NCBI RefSeq assembly: GCF_947492405.1
Contig: NZ_CANLMP010000002.1
Location: 744,001-808,000, forward strand
DNA length: 64,000 nucleotides
Reading direction: 5' to 3'
Source: an uncultured Aquimarina sp.
GTDB lineage: Bacteria; Bacteroidota; Bacteroidia; Flavobacteriales; Flavobacteriaceae
Part shown: one piece after another, positions 1-9,327 of the stretch
How the letters are laid out: each line of letters begins with the position of its first letter
Position numbering within the stretch: the stretch's first letter is position 1
Translations under genes and position numbers: made by a program
Notes under the pieces: model-generated
What the model saw: the letters and a program-made list of their open reading frames with translations, nothing else
What the model was told of the DNA's origin: nothing
Database searches by the model: none

Positions 1-1613
1 GAAATTGCCTGTGCATCGGTATTATCCATATATCCGGATAAATCTACATTTTTAGTATCCTCTGCATCATCTTGTATAGACAATTGTAAGTTATTTCCAT
101 CAAGTTGAAAAACATCAATGATTTGATTGTCAGTATCCGTATCAATATCTTGAGTAGAATTTATCCAGTCCGTACCATTCCATACAAAAATAGAAGTTAA
201 ATCAGTATCATAAACCATCAATCCAGCATCTATAGGTGTAAGTGCATTACCACTAGCAGCAGACGTTTCCATCGCAGTACGTTGTACTGTGGTTACTCTA
301 TTGATCAAAAAACCTTTATCTGTATCAGCCAATTCTAAAGAAGCATTTTGATTTGCAGATACGGTGCCAATACCTACACTCATTCTATTTGTACTTGTAT
401 TGCCGCCTAAAGCCATAGTATTTGCAGTTGTTACATCCACGTCATATCCTATCGCTGCTGCATATGGTTTAGAAGTACTACTTTGAGAACCTATAGTTAT
501 TGATCCAGTATTTCCTGTGGCACTTGCTTGATTACCTATAACCACCTGATCATTTCCAAACACAGATATTTCTGCTCCAATAAAAACATTTCTATGATTT
601 ATGGTATTTGCTAAGTTTCCATTATCTATAAAATCAGCTTTCCATCCCATACCTACGTTGTCTGAACCTTCTCTATTCGTCCCTCCGGTTAATGCTCCTA
701 CATAAGTATTTCTATTGGCATTAGTTGAAGATCTAGTACGATTATTATCAAAACCTGCAGCATATCCTAAAAACGTATTACCATCACCAAATTCATTATT
801 AGATCCAGAACCATATCCTAAAAAAGTATTCGCAAAACCATCTTCATTATCGGCTCCGGCTCCAGAACCAATAAAAGTATTAGCCTCTCCAGTTGTATTG
901 TCTTCTCCAACCGCATTTGAGTAGACATCAAAATAGTATGTCACTCCATCACCTAAAGAACTAGGCACGGAATTATTTCCTTCTCCTCCAACAAAAGTAT
1001 TACCTCTTGCCGTGGTATTTTCTACTCCAGCTCTACTCCCCACAAAACAGTTATCAGAACCTGTGGTTAGATTATATCCTGCATCTTCCCCTATAATCAC
1101 ATTATCACCACCAGTTGTTAATGAATACCCTGCTTGTTCACCAATAATTACACTATCAAATCCGCTAGTTAAGGACAATCCTGCCTCAGCACCAATAACT
1201 ACGTTATCAGTTCCAGATGCAGTACGTGCTACAAATTTACCGATGTATACATTATCAACACCGGATGTGATTTGATCTCCTGCAAAAGCACCAATAATAA
1301 TATTATCCGTATTAGAGCTTGTCTGATTCAAATTATAAGCAGCACCTGCCATTGGACCAATAAATATATTATAACTAGCTCTATCTACAGAAGCTCCGGC
1401 TCCAGAACCTAAAAAAAGATTCCAATCTCCAGTAGTCAAAGAAGAACCTGGTGCAAAAGTTTGCGTTCCATCATATGGAGCAGGAGTATTAGTGGTTGTA
1501 GATTCAGTAGGAGTTACTGTACCTCCCGCCACATAGTTTTGCGTTTGGGCTTTTAGAATTAAGCAATTTCCAACAAATAAAGTGAATACTAGTACGTGTA
1601 GTTTTCTTATCAT
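1..1613 (-). CDS. Secreted repeat-rich surface protein, head-fibre-like (partial, C-terminus outside window)
   Basis: I translated this minus-strand frame by hand from an ATG at 1613 and it stays open to the left edge, about 537 codons with no stop, so the gene is 3'-truncated by the window. It begins with a signal peptide (MIRKLHVLVFTLFVG, ending near ILKAQ). Residues of roughly 60-330 consist of degenerate repeats of about 15 residues with the pattern G-x-DN-V-x-IG-x-x-AG, as in NVIIGEDAGYNLTTGSDN. This resembles the beta-roll heads of trimeric autotransporters and phage tail fibres. After the repeats comes a conserved flavobacterial block (ADTDKGFLINRVTT, then GLMVYDTD and FVWNGTDW). It is likely exported and exposed at the cell surface; ligand unknown. 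The neighbouring TPR-HTH regulator upstream on the same strand may control it. Confidence 0.8.
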   Translation of the reverse strand, partial: MIRKLHVLVFTLFVGNCLILKAQTQNYVAGGTVTPTESTTTNTPAPYDGTQTFAPGSSLTTGDWNLFLGSGAGASVDRASYNIFIGPMAGAAYNLNQTSSNTDNIIIGAFAGDQITSGVDNVYIGKFVARTASGTDNVVIGAEAGLSLTSGFDSVIIGEQAGYSLTTGGDNVIIGEDAGYNLTTGSDNCFVGSRAGVENTTARGNTFVGGEGNNSVPSSLGDGVTYYFDVYSNAVGEDNTTGEANTFIGSGAGADNEDGFANTFLGYGSGSNNEFGDGNTFLGYAAGFDNNRTRSSTNANRNTYVGALTGGTNREGSDNVGMGWKADFIDNGNLANTINHRNVFIGAEISVFGNDQVVIGNQASATGNTGSITIGSQSSTSKPYAAAIGYDVDVTTANTMALGGNTSTNRMSVGIGTVSANQNASLELADTDKGFLINRVTTVQRTAMETSAASGNALTPIDAGLMVYDTDLTSIFVWNGTDWINSTQDIDTDTDNQIIDVFQLDGNNLQLSIQDDAEDTKNVDLSGYMDNTDAQAI

Positions 1614-1808
1614 ATAAGGGGCTTTTAAAAAAGTTGTAGCAAATAAATCAATTTGTTTTAAAAATTGAATTAAAAAACACCGGACAAAAACCGGACATTT
1701 TCAATAAACAACTGTTTTACAAATCATTAAAACAATAAAGCTCTAAAAAATCTATTGATTATTTACAGCTGCAATAATACATGTTTTAAGATTTCTTTAA
1801 GAATTTTA

Positions 1809-1883
1809 ACAGTGACAAAAAGTGGCAAAACTAATAAATACAAGATTCTACCGGTAAAAAAAGCGAATTTTACAAGAATTGCA
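1809..1883 (-). promoter_or_regulatory. Conserved intergenic element, copy A
   Basis: The stretch 1810-1840 matches 3803-3833 at 26 of 31 positions, with the shared core ACAAAAAGTGG (rc CCACTTTTTGT), followed in both by a run ending in an ACCGGTA or GACCGTA box and an AGCG. Each copy lies just downstream of one TPR-HTH gene and upstream of the next minus-strand gene, so it may be a shared promoter or operator for the surface protein and the second regulator. It could also be a relic of the tandem duplication. Confidence 0.4.
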
Positions 1884-3746
1884 TTAGGATGCTTCTAAAT
1901 ACTCCAAAATAGATGCACCTTTGGGAGCATTAATTTTTTTACGAAGACGAGAACGGCTTCTTGTAACACTATCCTGAGAAATGGCTAACATATTAGCAAT
2001 CTCATTAGTGCTTAAATCCAGTTTTTCCATGGCTAACAAACGTTCTTCAGATTTTGTAAGATCATAGCTTTTCTTTTTTAAATCAGAAAAGAAGGCAGGA
2101 TAGACCATTGTAAATTTATGTTTGAACGTATACCAATCATCCGGAGTAAGAATTCTAATAGTTGACAAATCCTGAAGTTTTTGTGCATTTTGTTTTTCAC
2201 CCAATTCATTTTTTAATTCTTCCAACTCCTTTGTCAATGCTTCTTGTACTTTACTTTTATTTAGTAACTGTGCGGTAAACTCTTTTAATTCCTTTTTACT
2301 TTGAGCAATTTTATCAGATAGCATTTCTCTTTTACGTTTTCCACTTTGCCAGATATAATAACTAATTGCTCCAGCGATAATAATGATAGCCAATAATGCA
2401 ACCCATAATACCCTTTGTTTTCCTTCTTCAATTTGTTTATCCTTTTCCAGAATCTCAATTTCTGTCTTTTTCTTAAAGATTTCAGTATCTTTTCGTTCCG
2501 TCTCAAAAAGGGATTGATAGTATAAAAATGTATTTGTTTTTATTTCAGAATTGCGCTTTTCTTTTGCTTCTACGTATTGTGATAAATGTGTATATGCATT
2601 TTTATAATCTCGTTGAATTGCGAAGACTTCTGCTATTTTTTTTTCTGCCTTTGTATTTAAGTTGACATCACCAACATTTTCTTTTTTTGCCAATAATTTC
2701 TCTAATTGAGATTGTGCTTTTGCATATTCTTTTGTTTTTAGGTAGTAATCGGCACTCCCCAATAGCAAAGAGGTTTCATTATATTCTGGAGCACTACTTG
2801 ACAATCGATATTTTTCTGCTTCTTCCAAATGAAACTTTGCTTTTTCTAAATCTTCTTTATGCAGATAGTAATCAATATATAACTTATGTGGCTGTATCAT
2901 TAACTCACTTTTATCCGCATCATCAGGAAGTGCTTTTAAACTTGTCTTTAATGAATCTGTATATTTTTTACATATTTCGTATTCTTTTTTGTAGCAATAG
3001 TCACTGGCCAATTGAGCATACGCATAAGAAATTGCAAAAGCATTTTTTATACTTTTAGCATGCGTAAGTACTTTTTCTCTTTCGGCAATAGATTTGTCAC
3101 GAAAACCATTTCTTCCGTATAGTCCTGCTAACTCATTTATGGTATAATTAGCGTATTGAGCATCTCCCAAAACATCATATAACTCGTATGCTTTTTCAAA
3201 ACTTTGCACTGCTTTGGTAAAATCTCTTTGATTTGTATATACTTGGCCTGCAAAATAGTAGGCATCTGCTGCAAAAATCGAATCTCCAGATTTCATAAAG
3301 AATGTTGCTGAAGTATTATAATCAGTGACTGCTTTTTCTAGTTGTTCTAAATTAAAGTAAGCAGCTCCTCTTTTTAATAACAAATGAGCTTCAGATTTTT
3401 TGGTGGTGAATCTAGATTTTTCTTCTAATAACTCTTCAACTACATAAATAGTAGAATCTGGTTGGTTATTAGTAATATACTTCTGAGCTATAAATCGGGT
3501 TTTTGAAGCTGCCATATCATAATCATCCATCTTTTTTGCCAAGGTAATAACCCGATCTAAATACGTGTACTGATCCGGATGATTGGCTCGTATCATCGCA
3601 TCACTTAAAGTATCCAAAATTGCCAGTCGTATTTGATCAGAAGATACTTCTTTTAATCTTATCTGTAGACTATCGATTTTAGTTTGCGAAAAAACAGGAA
3701 ATGAAATACATAAAAATAAAAATACTAAGGGGATATTTTTTTTCAT
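1884..3746 (-). CDS. TPR / transmembrane / LuxR-type HTH regulator
   Basis: Start chosen at 3746 because it gives a clean signal peptide (MKKNIPLVFLFLCISFPVFSQ); an in-frame ATG 21 bases upstream would add seven polar residues. The mature N-terminal half consists of tetratricopeptide-like helical repeats (about 30-400). One membrane helix (about 446-468, WVALLAIIIIAGAISYYIW) follows, then a cytoplasmic coiled coil (about 475-530) and a C-terminal GerE-like helix-turn-helix (about 560-607, LTKSEERLLAMEKLDLSTNE...SRSRLRKKI). The architecture is a one-component membrane regulator with a periplasmic TPR sensor, common in Flavobacteriia; the signal is unknown. It is a tandem paralogue of the next gene upstream and sits just before the surface-protein gene. 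Confidence 0.8.
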   Translation of the reverse strand: MKKNIPLVFLFLCISFPVFSQTKIDSLQIRLKEVSSDQIRLAILDTLSDAMIRANHPDQYTYLDRVITLAKKMDDYDMAASKTRFIAQKYITNNQPDSTIYVVEELLEEKSRFTTKKSEAHLLLKRGAAYFNLEQLEKAVTDYNTSATFFMKSGDSIFAADAYYFAGQVYTNQRDFTKAVQSFEKAYELYDVLGDAQYANYTINELAGLYGRNGFRDKSIAEREKVLTHAKSIKNAFAISYAYAQLASDYCYKKEYEICKKYTDSLKTSLKALPDDADKSELMIQPHKLYIDYYLHKEDLEKAKFHLEEAEKYRLSSSAPEYNETSLLLGSADYYLKTKEYAKAQSQLEKLLAKKENVGDVNLNTKAEKKIAEVFAIQRDYKNAYTHLSQYVEAKEKRNSEIKTNTFLYYQSLFETERKDTEIFKKKTEIEILEKDKQIEEGKQRVLWVALLAIIIIAGAISYYIWQSGKRKREMLSDKIAQSKKELKEFTAQLLNKSKVQEALTKELEELKNELGEKQNAQKLQDLSTIRILTPDDWYTFKHKFTMVYPAFFSDLKKKSYDLTKSEERLLAMEKLDLSTNEIANMLAISQDSVTRSRSRLRKKINAPKGASILEYLEAS

Positions 3747-3802
3747 GGTTAAGGGGTATTTGTACAAAAAAAGTTAAAAAATAATAGTAATCCTCATTTT
3801 TA

Positions 3803-3876
3803 CGGTAACAAAAAGTGGTAAAATCAATAAATAGATCCTTTTGACCGTAAAACAAGAGCGTTTTATAAGGATTGTA
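3803..3876 (-). promoter_or_regulatory. Conserved intergenic element, copy B
   Basis: Second copy of the element at 1809-1883 (26/31 identity over the best block, same order of ACAAAAAGTGG, AATAAATA, ACCG and GCG boxes). It overlaps the end of the gene that stops at 3863 and ends about 57 bases upstream of the start at 3746. Function inferred only from the repetition. Confidence 0.4.
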
Positions 3877-5536
3877 TAAACTGCTCTAGTTCTTCTTTGG
3901 CAGAAAGCCCTATTTTTTTACGAATACGATAACGAACCGATTTAATCGCATCTTGAGAAGAGTTACGAATTGTCATGATCTCTTTGATCGATAAATTTAA
4001 TCGTAGTAATGCACATATCTCACGTTCAGTTTTCGTAAGCTCAGGATATAACTTTAAAAGTTTGGTTTCAAATCCTTGGTTCACTTCACTTATTTTATGT
4101 TGTACACTGGTGAGTTTACCTTCAGTGTTTATTTGGGATTTTAATTCTTTGGTCAAAGATATTAATGAGGCTTTCAGTTCTTCAGGTTTTTTTTCTGTTA
4201 ATTCCTTTTTCAACTGATCTAATAATTCCTCTTTAAAATTCAATCGCATCGTATTATCAGCTACCAATCGTTTGATTTCTTCTTCTTTGACTACAATTTT
4301 TTGATCTAGTAATTCTTTTTGAGCCTTTTCTTTTTCCAGTTTTTCTGCGATAATGCTTGCTTTACTTTTATAATTACGGCGGACTAAAAAGGTAATTACT
4401 AATGTTGCTATGACAGATATAATAAAAAGCACTAAATAGAGCCATTTTTTTGAAGATTCAGCTTTTGCCAATAACGATACTTCTCTTTTTTCTTGGACAA
4501 ATATCAAACTATCTGCTAGTTTTTCACGGTTGAACTTATAATTTAGTTCCAGAGCCTGGATTTTTTTTACGTTTTCAACATTATAAATCGAATCGGAATG
4601 TCTGTTAAACGTACGATAATTGTCATATGCTTCTTTGTAATCTCCTATCTGAGCGTATAGATAACTTTTTCTAAGATATGCTTTTGCTATACGTGGTCTA
4701 AATTTTTCTCTAATTGCTATGTGTAATGAGGAATCGGCATACTTAAGAGATTTATCATATTCTTTGATTTTTTTGTAAATATTAGAAACATTGTAATACG
4801 CCGTACATAAAGAATATACTTTTTCAATTTTTTTAGCATAATCAATATTCTCAAATCCTAACCTAAGCGCTTCTTTAATATCTCCTTGTTCCCTATACAA
4901 AACCCCTAAGTTATTATTCACTCTCTGCACATCATCTGTACTATTAATCGTTAGAAATAACAATTTTGCACGATTATAACAAATCATAGCAGAATCTAAT
5001 TGTTCAGTTTGTCGATACGAAACTCCCATCATATTATAACCAGCCGCAATACCATGTGTATCTTTAAGAGATTCTTTAATTTCTATGGACTTTTTGTATA
5101 GTGTAATTGCTTTGGCATGTGCTTTTTGATATCGATACATCATACCCATATTATGATATACGTCGGAGAGATGCCAAATATCCTTTTCTGATTCATAGAT
5201 TTCTTTGGCTTTCAGATAAAAGTCAAGAGCTTCAGGATACATCCCTTCTCTGCGGTTAATTACGCCTTTTACTACGTACGCTTTAGCTAATTGTTGTTGA
5301 TTTGGTTTTTTATTTCCTGAATATATTATTTCCAGCGCCTCATCAACGAGTTGTTCCGTTAAACTAAAGTCTCTATCATATTGCAGTTCTGCCAATGCTA
5401 GTAATGCATTTATTTTTATGGAGTCTGTCTCAGCTAGTTTAACTTCTTTTTGCAAACGGACTAAGGTAGAATCTGCTTCCTGAGCAAAGGAGAATAAAGG
5501 CAAGAAGAGAATAAGGGAGATTAAATAATAATTCAT
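3863..5536 (-). CDS. TPR / transmembrane / LuxR-type HTH regulator (paralogue)
   Basis: The start at 5536 yields a typical signal peptide (MNYYLISLILFLPLFSFAQ); an upstream ATG at 5581 would add 15 residues. TPR repeats occupy about 35-340 (for example HNMGMMYRYQKAHAKAITLYKKSIEI, given here only as type), then a membrane helix near 365-385, a long coiled coil, and a C-terminal GerE-like HTH (LTKTEREICALLRLNLSIKE...VRYRIRKKIG). It has the same design as the downstream gene, separated by about 116 bases, so the pair arose by tandem duplication and subsequently diverged. Likely a membrane-tethered transcription regulator reading an envelope signal. The downstream intergenic element recurs after the other copy. 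Confidence 0.8.
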   Translation of the reverse strand: MNYYLISLILFLPLFSFAQEADSTLVRLQKEVKLAETDSIKINALLALAELQYDRDFSLTEQLVDEALEIIYSGNKKPNQQQLAKAYVVKGVINRREGMYPEALDFYLKAKEIYESEKDIWHLSDVYHNMGMMYRYQKAHAKAITLYKKSIEIKESLKDTHGIAAGYNMMGVSYRQTEQLDSAMICYNRAKLLFLTINSTDDVQRVNNNLGVLYREQGDIKEALRLGFENIDYAKKIEKVYSLCTAYYNVSNIYKKIKEYDKSLKYADSSLHIAIREKFRPRIAKAYLRKSYLYAQIGDYKEAYDNYRTFNRHSDSIYNVENVKKIQALELNYKFNREKLADSLIFVQEKREVSLLAKAESSKKWLYLVLFIISVIATLVITFLVRRNYKSKASIIAEKLEKEKAQKELLDQKIVVKEEEIKRLVADNTMRLNFKEELLDQLKKELTEKKPEELKASLISLTKELKSQINTEGKLTSVQHKISEVNQGFETKLLKLYPELTKTEREICALLRLNLSIKEIMTIRNSSQDAIKSVRYRIRKKIGLSAKEELEQFIQSL

Positions 5537-5720
5537 GGTACACAAACTTACTAATAAAGTTTTGAAAACATTCTTAAACACTACAAATTGGAAATTTCAT
5601 CTACGTTTAACTAAAGTAGCATTTTAAAAACCAAAAAACACGTATAAATACTATGTTTTTTGCTGGTGTAAATTTTATAATTTTAAGGTACTAAACAATT
5701 AGTTTCAAAATCCAAAAACT

Positions 5721-6503
5721 ATGGCTACTGCAACAGACACAAGTAAAACCACGGTCAAAACAACTAAAACAATTTCTCCAAAACCAGAAGTTGTTCCAGG
5801 AATTTCTAAAGAAATTATTGATGAGTTAAGCAACGAGATAAATAATATGCTTTCATTTGCAGTTTATAATGGTATCACCATCAATACAGAGGTTAATACC
5901 CTTATCCAAAACAGCTCTGTTGATGATTTGATAAATGCCCACAATCTATTGTGCAAAAATATCGCTCCGGCAACTCCTAAATCTATTCATTATACCAAAC
6001 AACTAAACCAACAAGGACAAGGTAAAACACTTTTTGCTAAACTTCCTCTTGTTAGGAACTTAATCATATTAGCACTCTTTTTTCTGACAACATTCATTAT
6101 TTCCAGTTTGTCGCCAGAAGTCAATGATCAATCACTAGACAAAGGAGTTTTAAACAATGATGGAATGTCTCTTTTACTTAATCTTGGTTTTTTAGCTTCT
6201 GTATCTGGCTTAGGAGTATTATTCTATTTGTTAAAAAATGTAAGTAGTTCGGCAAAAAACAGCACCTTAGTTCCTGAAGATACTATATATTATGTAGCAA
6301 TGATCATATTAGGTGTCATTGCTGGTTTAATTTCTTCGGAAATTATCTCATTCTATAAAACAGATCCAAACGATATCAATCTATTTAATAAAAGTGTATT
6401 AGCTCTTATTGGTGGATTTTCTTCAGATGCTATTTTTAGCATTTTACAAGGTATTATCGATAGAATCAAAGCAATTTTTATCCCTTCAAGCTCAGCATCA
6501 TGA
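5721..6503 (+). CDS. Membrane protein of unknown function, coupled to GH19 endolysin
   Basis: Not a family I recognise. The first 110 residues are soluble, starting with a Thr/Lys-rich low-complexity segment. They are followed by three clear hydrophobic helices (about 116-136 LVRNLIILALFFLTTFII, 150-175, 190-212) and a weaker fourth one (about 225-245). There is no signal peptide. The stop codon overlaps the start of the GH19 gene (ATGA at 6500-6503), so the two are translationally coupled. A small multi-helix membrane protein next to a signal-less cell-wall hydrolase is the arrangement of a phage holin-endolysin pair, but at 260 residues with a long soluble head it is large for a holin. It could instead anchor or control the enzyme. 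Confidence 0.6.
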   Translation: MATATDTSKTTVKTTKTISPKPEVVPGISKEIIDELSNEINNMLSFAVYNGITINTEVNTLIQNSSVDDLINAHNLLCKNIAPATPKSIHYTKQLNQQGQGKTLFAKLPLVRNLIILALFFLTTFIISSLSPEVNDQSLDKGVLNNDGMSLLLNLGFLASVSGLGVLFYLLKNVSSSAKNSTLVPEDTIYYVAMIILGVIAGLISSEIISFYKTDPNDINLFNKSVLALIGGFSSDAIFSILQGIIDRIKAIFIPSSSAS

Positions 6504-7117
6504 TTACAGAAGAAAATTTTAAAACTTTAATTCCAGATGTAAACTGGAAGTACGCTAGTAAATATGTGTCTTTATTTGATACCGTATTGCCAAAATATGA
6601 TATTAATACTTCATTAAGAAAAGCACATTTTCTTGCTCAAGTCGCTCATGAGAGTGGTGGTTTTAAATTCGTATCAGAAAATTTAAACTATTCTTCAAAA
6701 GCGCTATATGGAGTTTTCAGAAAATACTTTCCTACATTAGAAGCTGCAAATCTCTATGCTCGACAGCCAGAAAAAATTGCTAATAAAGTATATGCAAACA
6801 GAATGGGTAATGGAACAGAATCTAGTGGTGATGGATGGAAATATAGAGGAAGAGGTTTGATACAATTAACGGGGAAATCAAACTATCAAGCTCTTTCTAC
6901 TGCTACCAATCAGGATTTTATATCCAATCCAGATCAAGTTTCTAATCCAGAGTGGGCATTGACTTCTGCTTGCTGGTATTGGCAAAAAAGAAACATCAAC
7001 AAATATGCTGATACTGATGACATTCATATGGTCACTAAACTTATTAATGGTGGATATAATGGATTACAAAGCCGACAACATTTCTTAGAAGAATTTAAAA
7101 AACTATATAAGTTATAA
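6500..7117 (+). CDS. GH19 family chitinase-like endolysin
   Basis: 205 residues, the size of phage-type GH19 endolysins. The core motifs are present: LAQVAHESGGF with the probable catalytic Glu51, ENLNYS with Glu60 as candidate second acid, and YRGRGLIQLTGKSNY (about 114-128). The final third carries the WYWQKRNIN and LINGG segments of the family. There is no signal peptide and no binding domain, so export would need a holin or cell lysis. Family members cleave the beta-1,4 links of peptidoglycan or chitin; a cell-wall role is more likely here than chitin feeding. It overlaps the upstream membrane protein gene by four bases. No other phage genes are nearby. Confidence 0.85.
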   Translation: MITEENFKTLIPDVNWKYASKYVSLFDTVLPKYDINTSLRKAHFLAQVAHESGGFKFVSENLNYSSKALYGVFRKYFPTLEAANLYARQPEKIANKVYANRMGNGTESSGDGWKYRGRGLIQLTGKSNYQALSTATNQDFISNPDQVSNPEWALTSACWYWQKRNINKYADTDDIHMVTKLINGGYNGLQSRQHFLEEFKKLYKL

Positions 7118-7154
7118 TTGTACTGTCCTTAAAAACATTTCATCTTTTATTGGT

Positions 7155-7162
7155 TATTTTTG
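7155..7162 (+). promoter_or_regulatory. Candidate -7 box (TATTTTTG)
   Basis: Matches the Bacteroidota -7 consensus TAnnTTTG, 19 bases ahead of the dehydrogenase ATG. No good -33 TTTG is seen at the usual spacing, so support is partial. Confidence 0.4.
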
Positions 7163-7181
7163 AAATACCAATACGCAAATC

Positions 7182-8123
7182 ATGAAAATACTTCATATAG
7201 ATGCCAATCATCCATTGCTAATGCATCAACTAGGTGACCTAGGTTTTGAAAACGAAGAAGATTATACTTCGACCAAATCAGAAATCGAAGCAAAAATCAA
7301 CCAATATCAAGGTGTTATTATCCGAAGCCGTTTTAAAATAGATCAAACTTTTTTAGATCAGGCAAAAAATCTAAAATTTATTGGTCGTGTAGGCGCAGGA
7401 TTAGAAAGCATAGACACTGAATACGCAGAAAAAAAAGGAATCAAACTTTTTTCTGCTCCCGAAGGAAATCGTAATGCTGTGGGAGAACATGCACTAGGAA
7501 TGATCCTATCGCTATTCAATAAATTAAACACGGCAGATCATCAGGTAAGAAATGGACAATGGAATCGCGAAGAAAATCGAGGTATAGAACTCGATCTAAA
7601 AACAGTTGGTATTATTGGCTATGGAAATATGGGAAAAGCCTTTGCTCGTAAACTTAGAGGTTTTGATGTAGAAGTGATCTGTTATGATATAAAACCAGAT
7701 GTAGAAAATAGTGACGCTACTCAGGTATCACTAGATGAACTTTTCAATAAAACAGATGTCTTGAGTCTACATACACCTTGGACACCATTGACAGATAAAA
7801 TGATAAATGCACAGTTTATTAATAAATTCAAGAAACCTTTTTGGTTTATTAATACCGCCAGAGGAAACAGTGTAGTGACTAAAGATTTGGTAGAAGCACT
7901 AAAATCCGAAAAGATCTTAGGAGCCGGATTAGATGTGTTAGAGTATGAAAAATCTTCTTTTGAGAATTTGTTTACATCAGAAAAAGAGATGCCAGAACCT
8001 CTAAAAGAACTATTACAATTAGACAATGTGATATTAAGCCCTCATATTGCCGGTTGGACCATTGAGTCCAAAGAAAAACTGGCACAAACCATTGTAGATA
8101 AAATCAAAGCCGAATTTTGTTAA
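7182..8123 (+). CDS. D-2-hydroxyacid dehydrogenase (phosphoglycerate dehydrogenase-like)
   Basis: A 313-residue NAD-dependent D-isomer-specific 2-hydroxyacid dehydrogenase. The Rossmann motif GIIGYGNMG lies near 143-151. The catalytic Arg is in INTARGNSVV, the Glu in the LEYEKS region and the His in LSPHIAGW. It lacks the C-terminal ACT domain of long SerA enzymes, so it belongs to the short type, which in flavobacteria is usually annotated as phosphoglycerate dehydrogenase. It may oxidise 3-phosphoglycerate for serine synthesis or reduce another 2-keto acid. No serC lies beside it, so the substrate is unproven. The next gene starts inside its last codons. Confidence 0.8.
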   Translation: MKILHIDANHPLLMHQLGDLGFENEEDYTSTKSEIEAKINQYQGVIIRSRFKIDQTFLDQAKNLKFIGRVGAGLESIDTEYAEKKGIKLFSAPEGNRNAVGEHALGMILSLFNKLNTADHQVRNGQWNREENRGIELDLKTVGIIGYGNMGKAFARKLRGFDVEVICYDIKPDVENSDATQVSLDELFNKTDVLSLHTPWTPLTDKMINAQFINKFKKPFWFINTARGNSVVTKDLVEALKSEKILGAGLDVLEYEKSSFENLFTSEKEMPEPLKELLQLDNVILSPHIAGWTIESKEKLAQTIVDKIKAEFC

Positions 8124-8737
8124 AAGAAGTTTTTATATCACTCGTTTCTGCATATTCTGAAGATAACGAATATGTTACTTCTTTATGGAATGAAATCGCT
8201 GAAAATCATAGTAAGAAAAGTCGATATTATCATAACCTATCTCATCTGGAAAACCTATATCAAAACTTACTTTTTATAAAAGAAGAAATTTCTGATTGGG
8301 ATATCACATTATTTGCATTATTCTATCACGACTTTGAATATAATGTTTTAAAAAAAGACAATGAAGATCAAAGCGCCAAAAAAGCTATTGAAGTATTACA
8401 TTATTTATCTATTGCATCAGAAAGAATTGAACTTTGTAAAAACATGATTTTGGCTACGCAAGGGCATCAAGTCTCAGAGAACACAGATATCAATTATTTC
8501 ACTGATGCTGACCTTTCCATTTTAGGAAGTAAGTGGGAAGAATACGAAGTCTATTTCAAAAATGTAAGAAAAGAATATAAATACTATCCCAATTTCATGT
8601 ATAATAAAGGTCGAATTAAAGTATTAAAACATTTTATCGATATGCCCAGGATCTTTAAAACTGAACATTTTTATAATACCTTAGAAAATAAGGCTAAAAA
8701 TAATCTTCAGCAAGAAATCAATTTACTTTCTAAATAA
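8117..8737 (+). CDS. Predicted HD-superfamily metal-dependent hydrolase
   Basis: 206 residues starting at a TTG (8117-8119) that overlaps the last seven bases of the dehydrogenase gene. There is no ATG upstream in frame, and the sequence after TTG already matches the family's beginning. The metal-site motifs are YHNLSHLEN (His39, His43), FYHDFEYN (His71-Asp72) and, later, [10 protein letters not shown]. This is the COG4339-type family of HD phosphohydrolases, whose substrate is not established. The overlap implies translational coupling with the dehydrogenase, but the two functions have no obvious link. A cytoplasmic enzyme without signal peptide. Confidence 0.75.
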   Translation: MLKEVFISLVSAYSEDNEYVTSLWNEIAENHSKKSRYYHNLSHLENLYQNLLFIKEEISDWDITLFALFYHDFEYNVLKKDNEDQSAKKAIEVLHYLSIASERIELCKNMILATQGHQVSENTDINYFTDADLSILGSKWEEYEVYFKNVRKEYKYYPNFMYNKGRIKVLKHFIDMPRIFKTEHFYNTLENKAKNNLQQEINLLSK

Positions 8738-8762
8738 ACTTCAGTTTTGTTACATTTATCTT

Positions 8763-9179
8763 GTGAAGAAAACCATTTTAATATTCGGTGCTTTAGTTTT
8801 AGCATTATTGACACTTTTTCAGTTAAGCACATACAGCCTTGTTTCTAGTAACACATCCATAGAAGTTATTATTGCAGGAATCGCTATTGTCTTTTTTGTA
8901 ATTGGAGTTCTTATTAACAAAAAAGTATTACATAAAGACAAAGATACTACCAGAGAAATAGATCACAAAAAAATAAAATCCATAGGACTTAGCAAAAGAG
9001 AATATGAAGTGTTATGCGAAATAGCTTTAGGATTATCAAATAAAGAGATTGCAGAAAAGCTTTTTGTTTCAGAAAGCACCATAAAAACTCACGTATCTAA
9101 CGTATTAGTCAAATTAGATGCAAAACGTAGAACACAAGCAATACAAATTGCTAAAGAACTTCAGATCATCAATTTTTAA
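8763..9179 (+). CDS. Small membrane-anchored LuxR-family regulator
   Basis: 138 residues, starting with GTG at 8763. Two N-terminal membrane helices (about 4-26 and 33-52) are followed by a GerE/LuxR helix-turn-helix at about 72-135 ([43 protein letters not shown], quoted in part: [14 protein letters not shown]). There is no receiver domain, so the membrane helices must be the sensory or anchoring part. This short two-helix LuxR type is common in flavobacteria, often next to a DUF4199 membrane protein, as here (148 bases downstream). A regulatory or partner relation between the two is an inference from that context. Confidence 0.8.
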   Translation: MKKTILIFGALVLALLTLFQLSTYSLVSSNTSIEVIIAGIAIVFFVIGVLINKKVLHKDKDTTREIDHKKIKSIGLSKREYEVLCEIALGLSNKEIAEKLFVSESTIKTHVSNVLVKLDAKRRTQAIQIAKELQIINF

Positions 9180-9233
9180 AAAGGTTTAGCACAAAAGTGT
9201 TATACAATTTATGCATCTTGGATGGATGAGTTG

Positions 9234-9266
9234 TTTTTGTGATAACATGGTAATTTCATACTTTAG
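9234..9266 (+). promoter_or_regulatory. Bacteroidota-type promoter (TTTTTG-N19-TACTTTAG)
   Basis: TTTTTG at 9234-9239, a 19-base spacer and TACTTTAG at 9259-9266, one mismatch from TAnnTTTG. It lies about 60 bases upstream of the DUF4199 gene. The -7 box sits inside a small palindrome (CATACTTTAGTATG, 9257-9270). Confidence 0.5.
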
Positions 9267-9327
9267 TATGAGTCGTTTTTTGATTTTCAAAAGTACTTTT
9301 GATCTAAACTTTTAAATAAACATACAA

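Noticed and set aside
715..1275. Two Pro/Ser/Leu-rich plus-strand frames
   Set aside because: They are antisense shadows of the repeat head of the minus-strand surface protein; the periodicity comes from that gene.
6500..7117. Chitin degradation by the GH19 protein
   Set aside because: No signal peptide, no chitin-binding domain and no chitin genes nearby; size and motifs fit cell-wall endolysins better.
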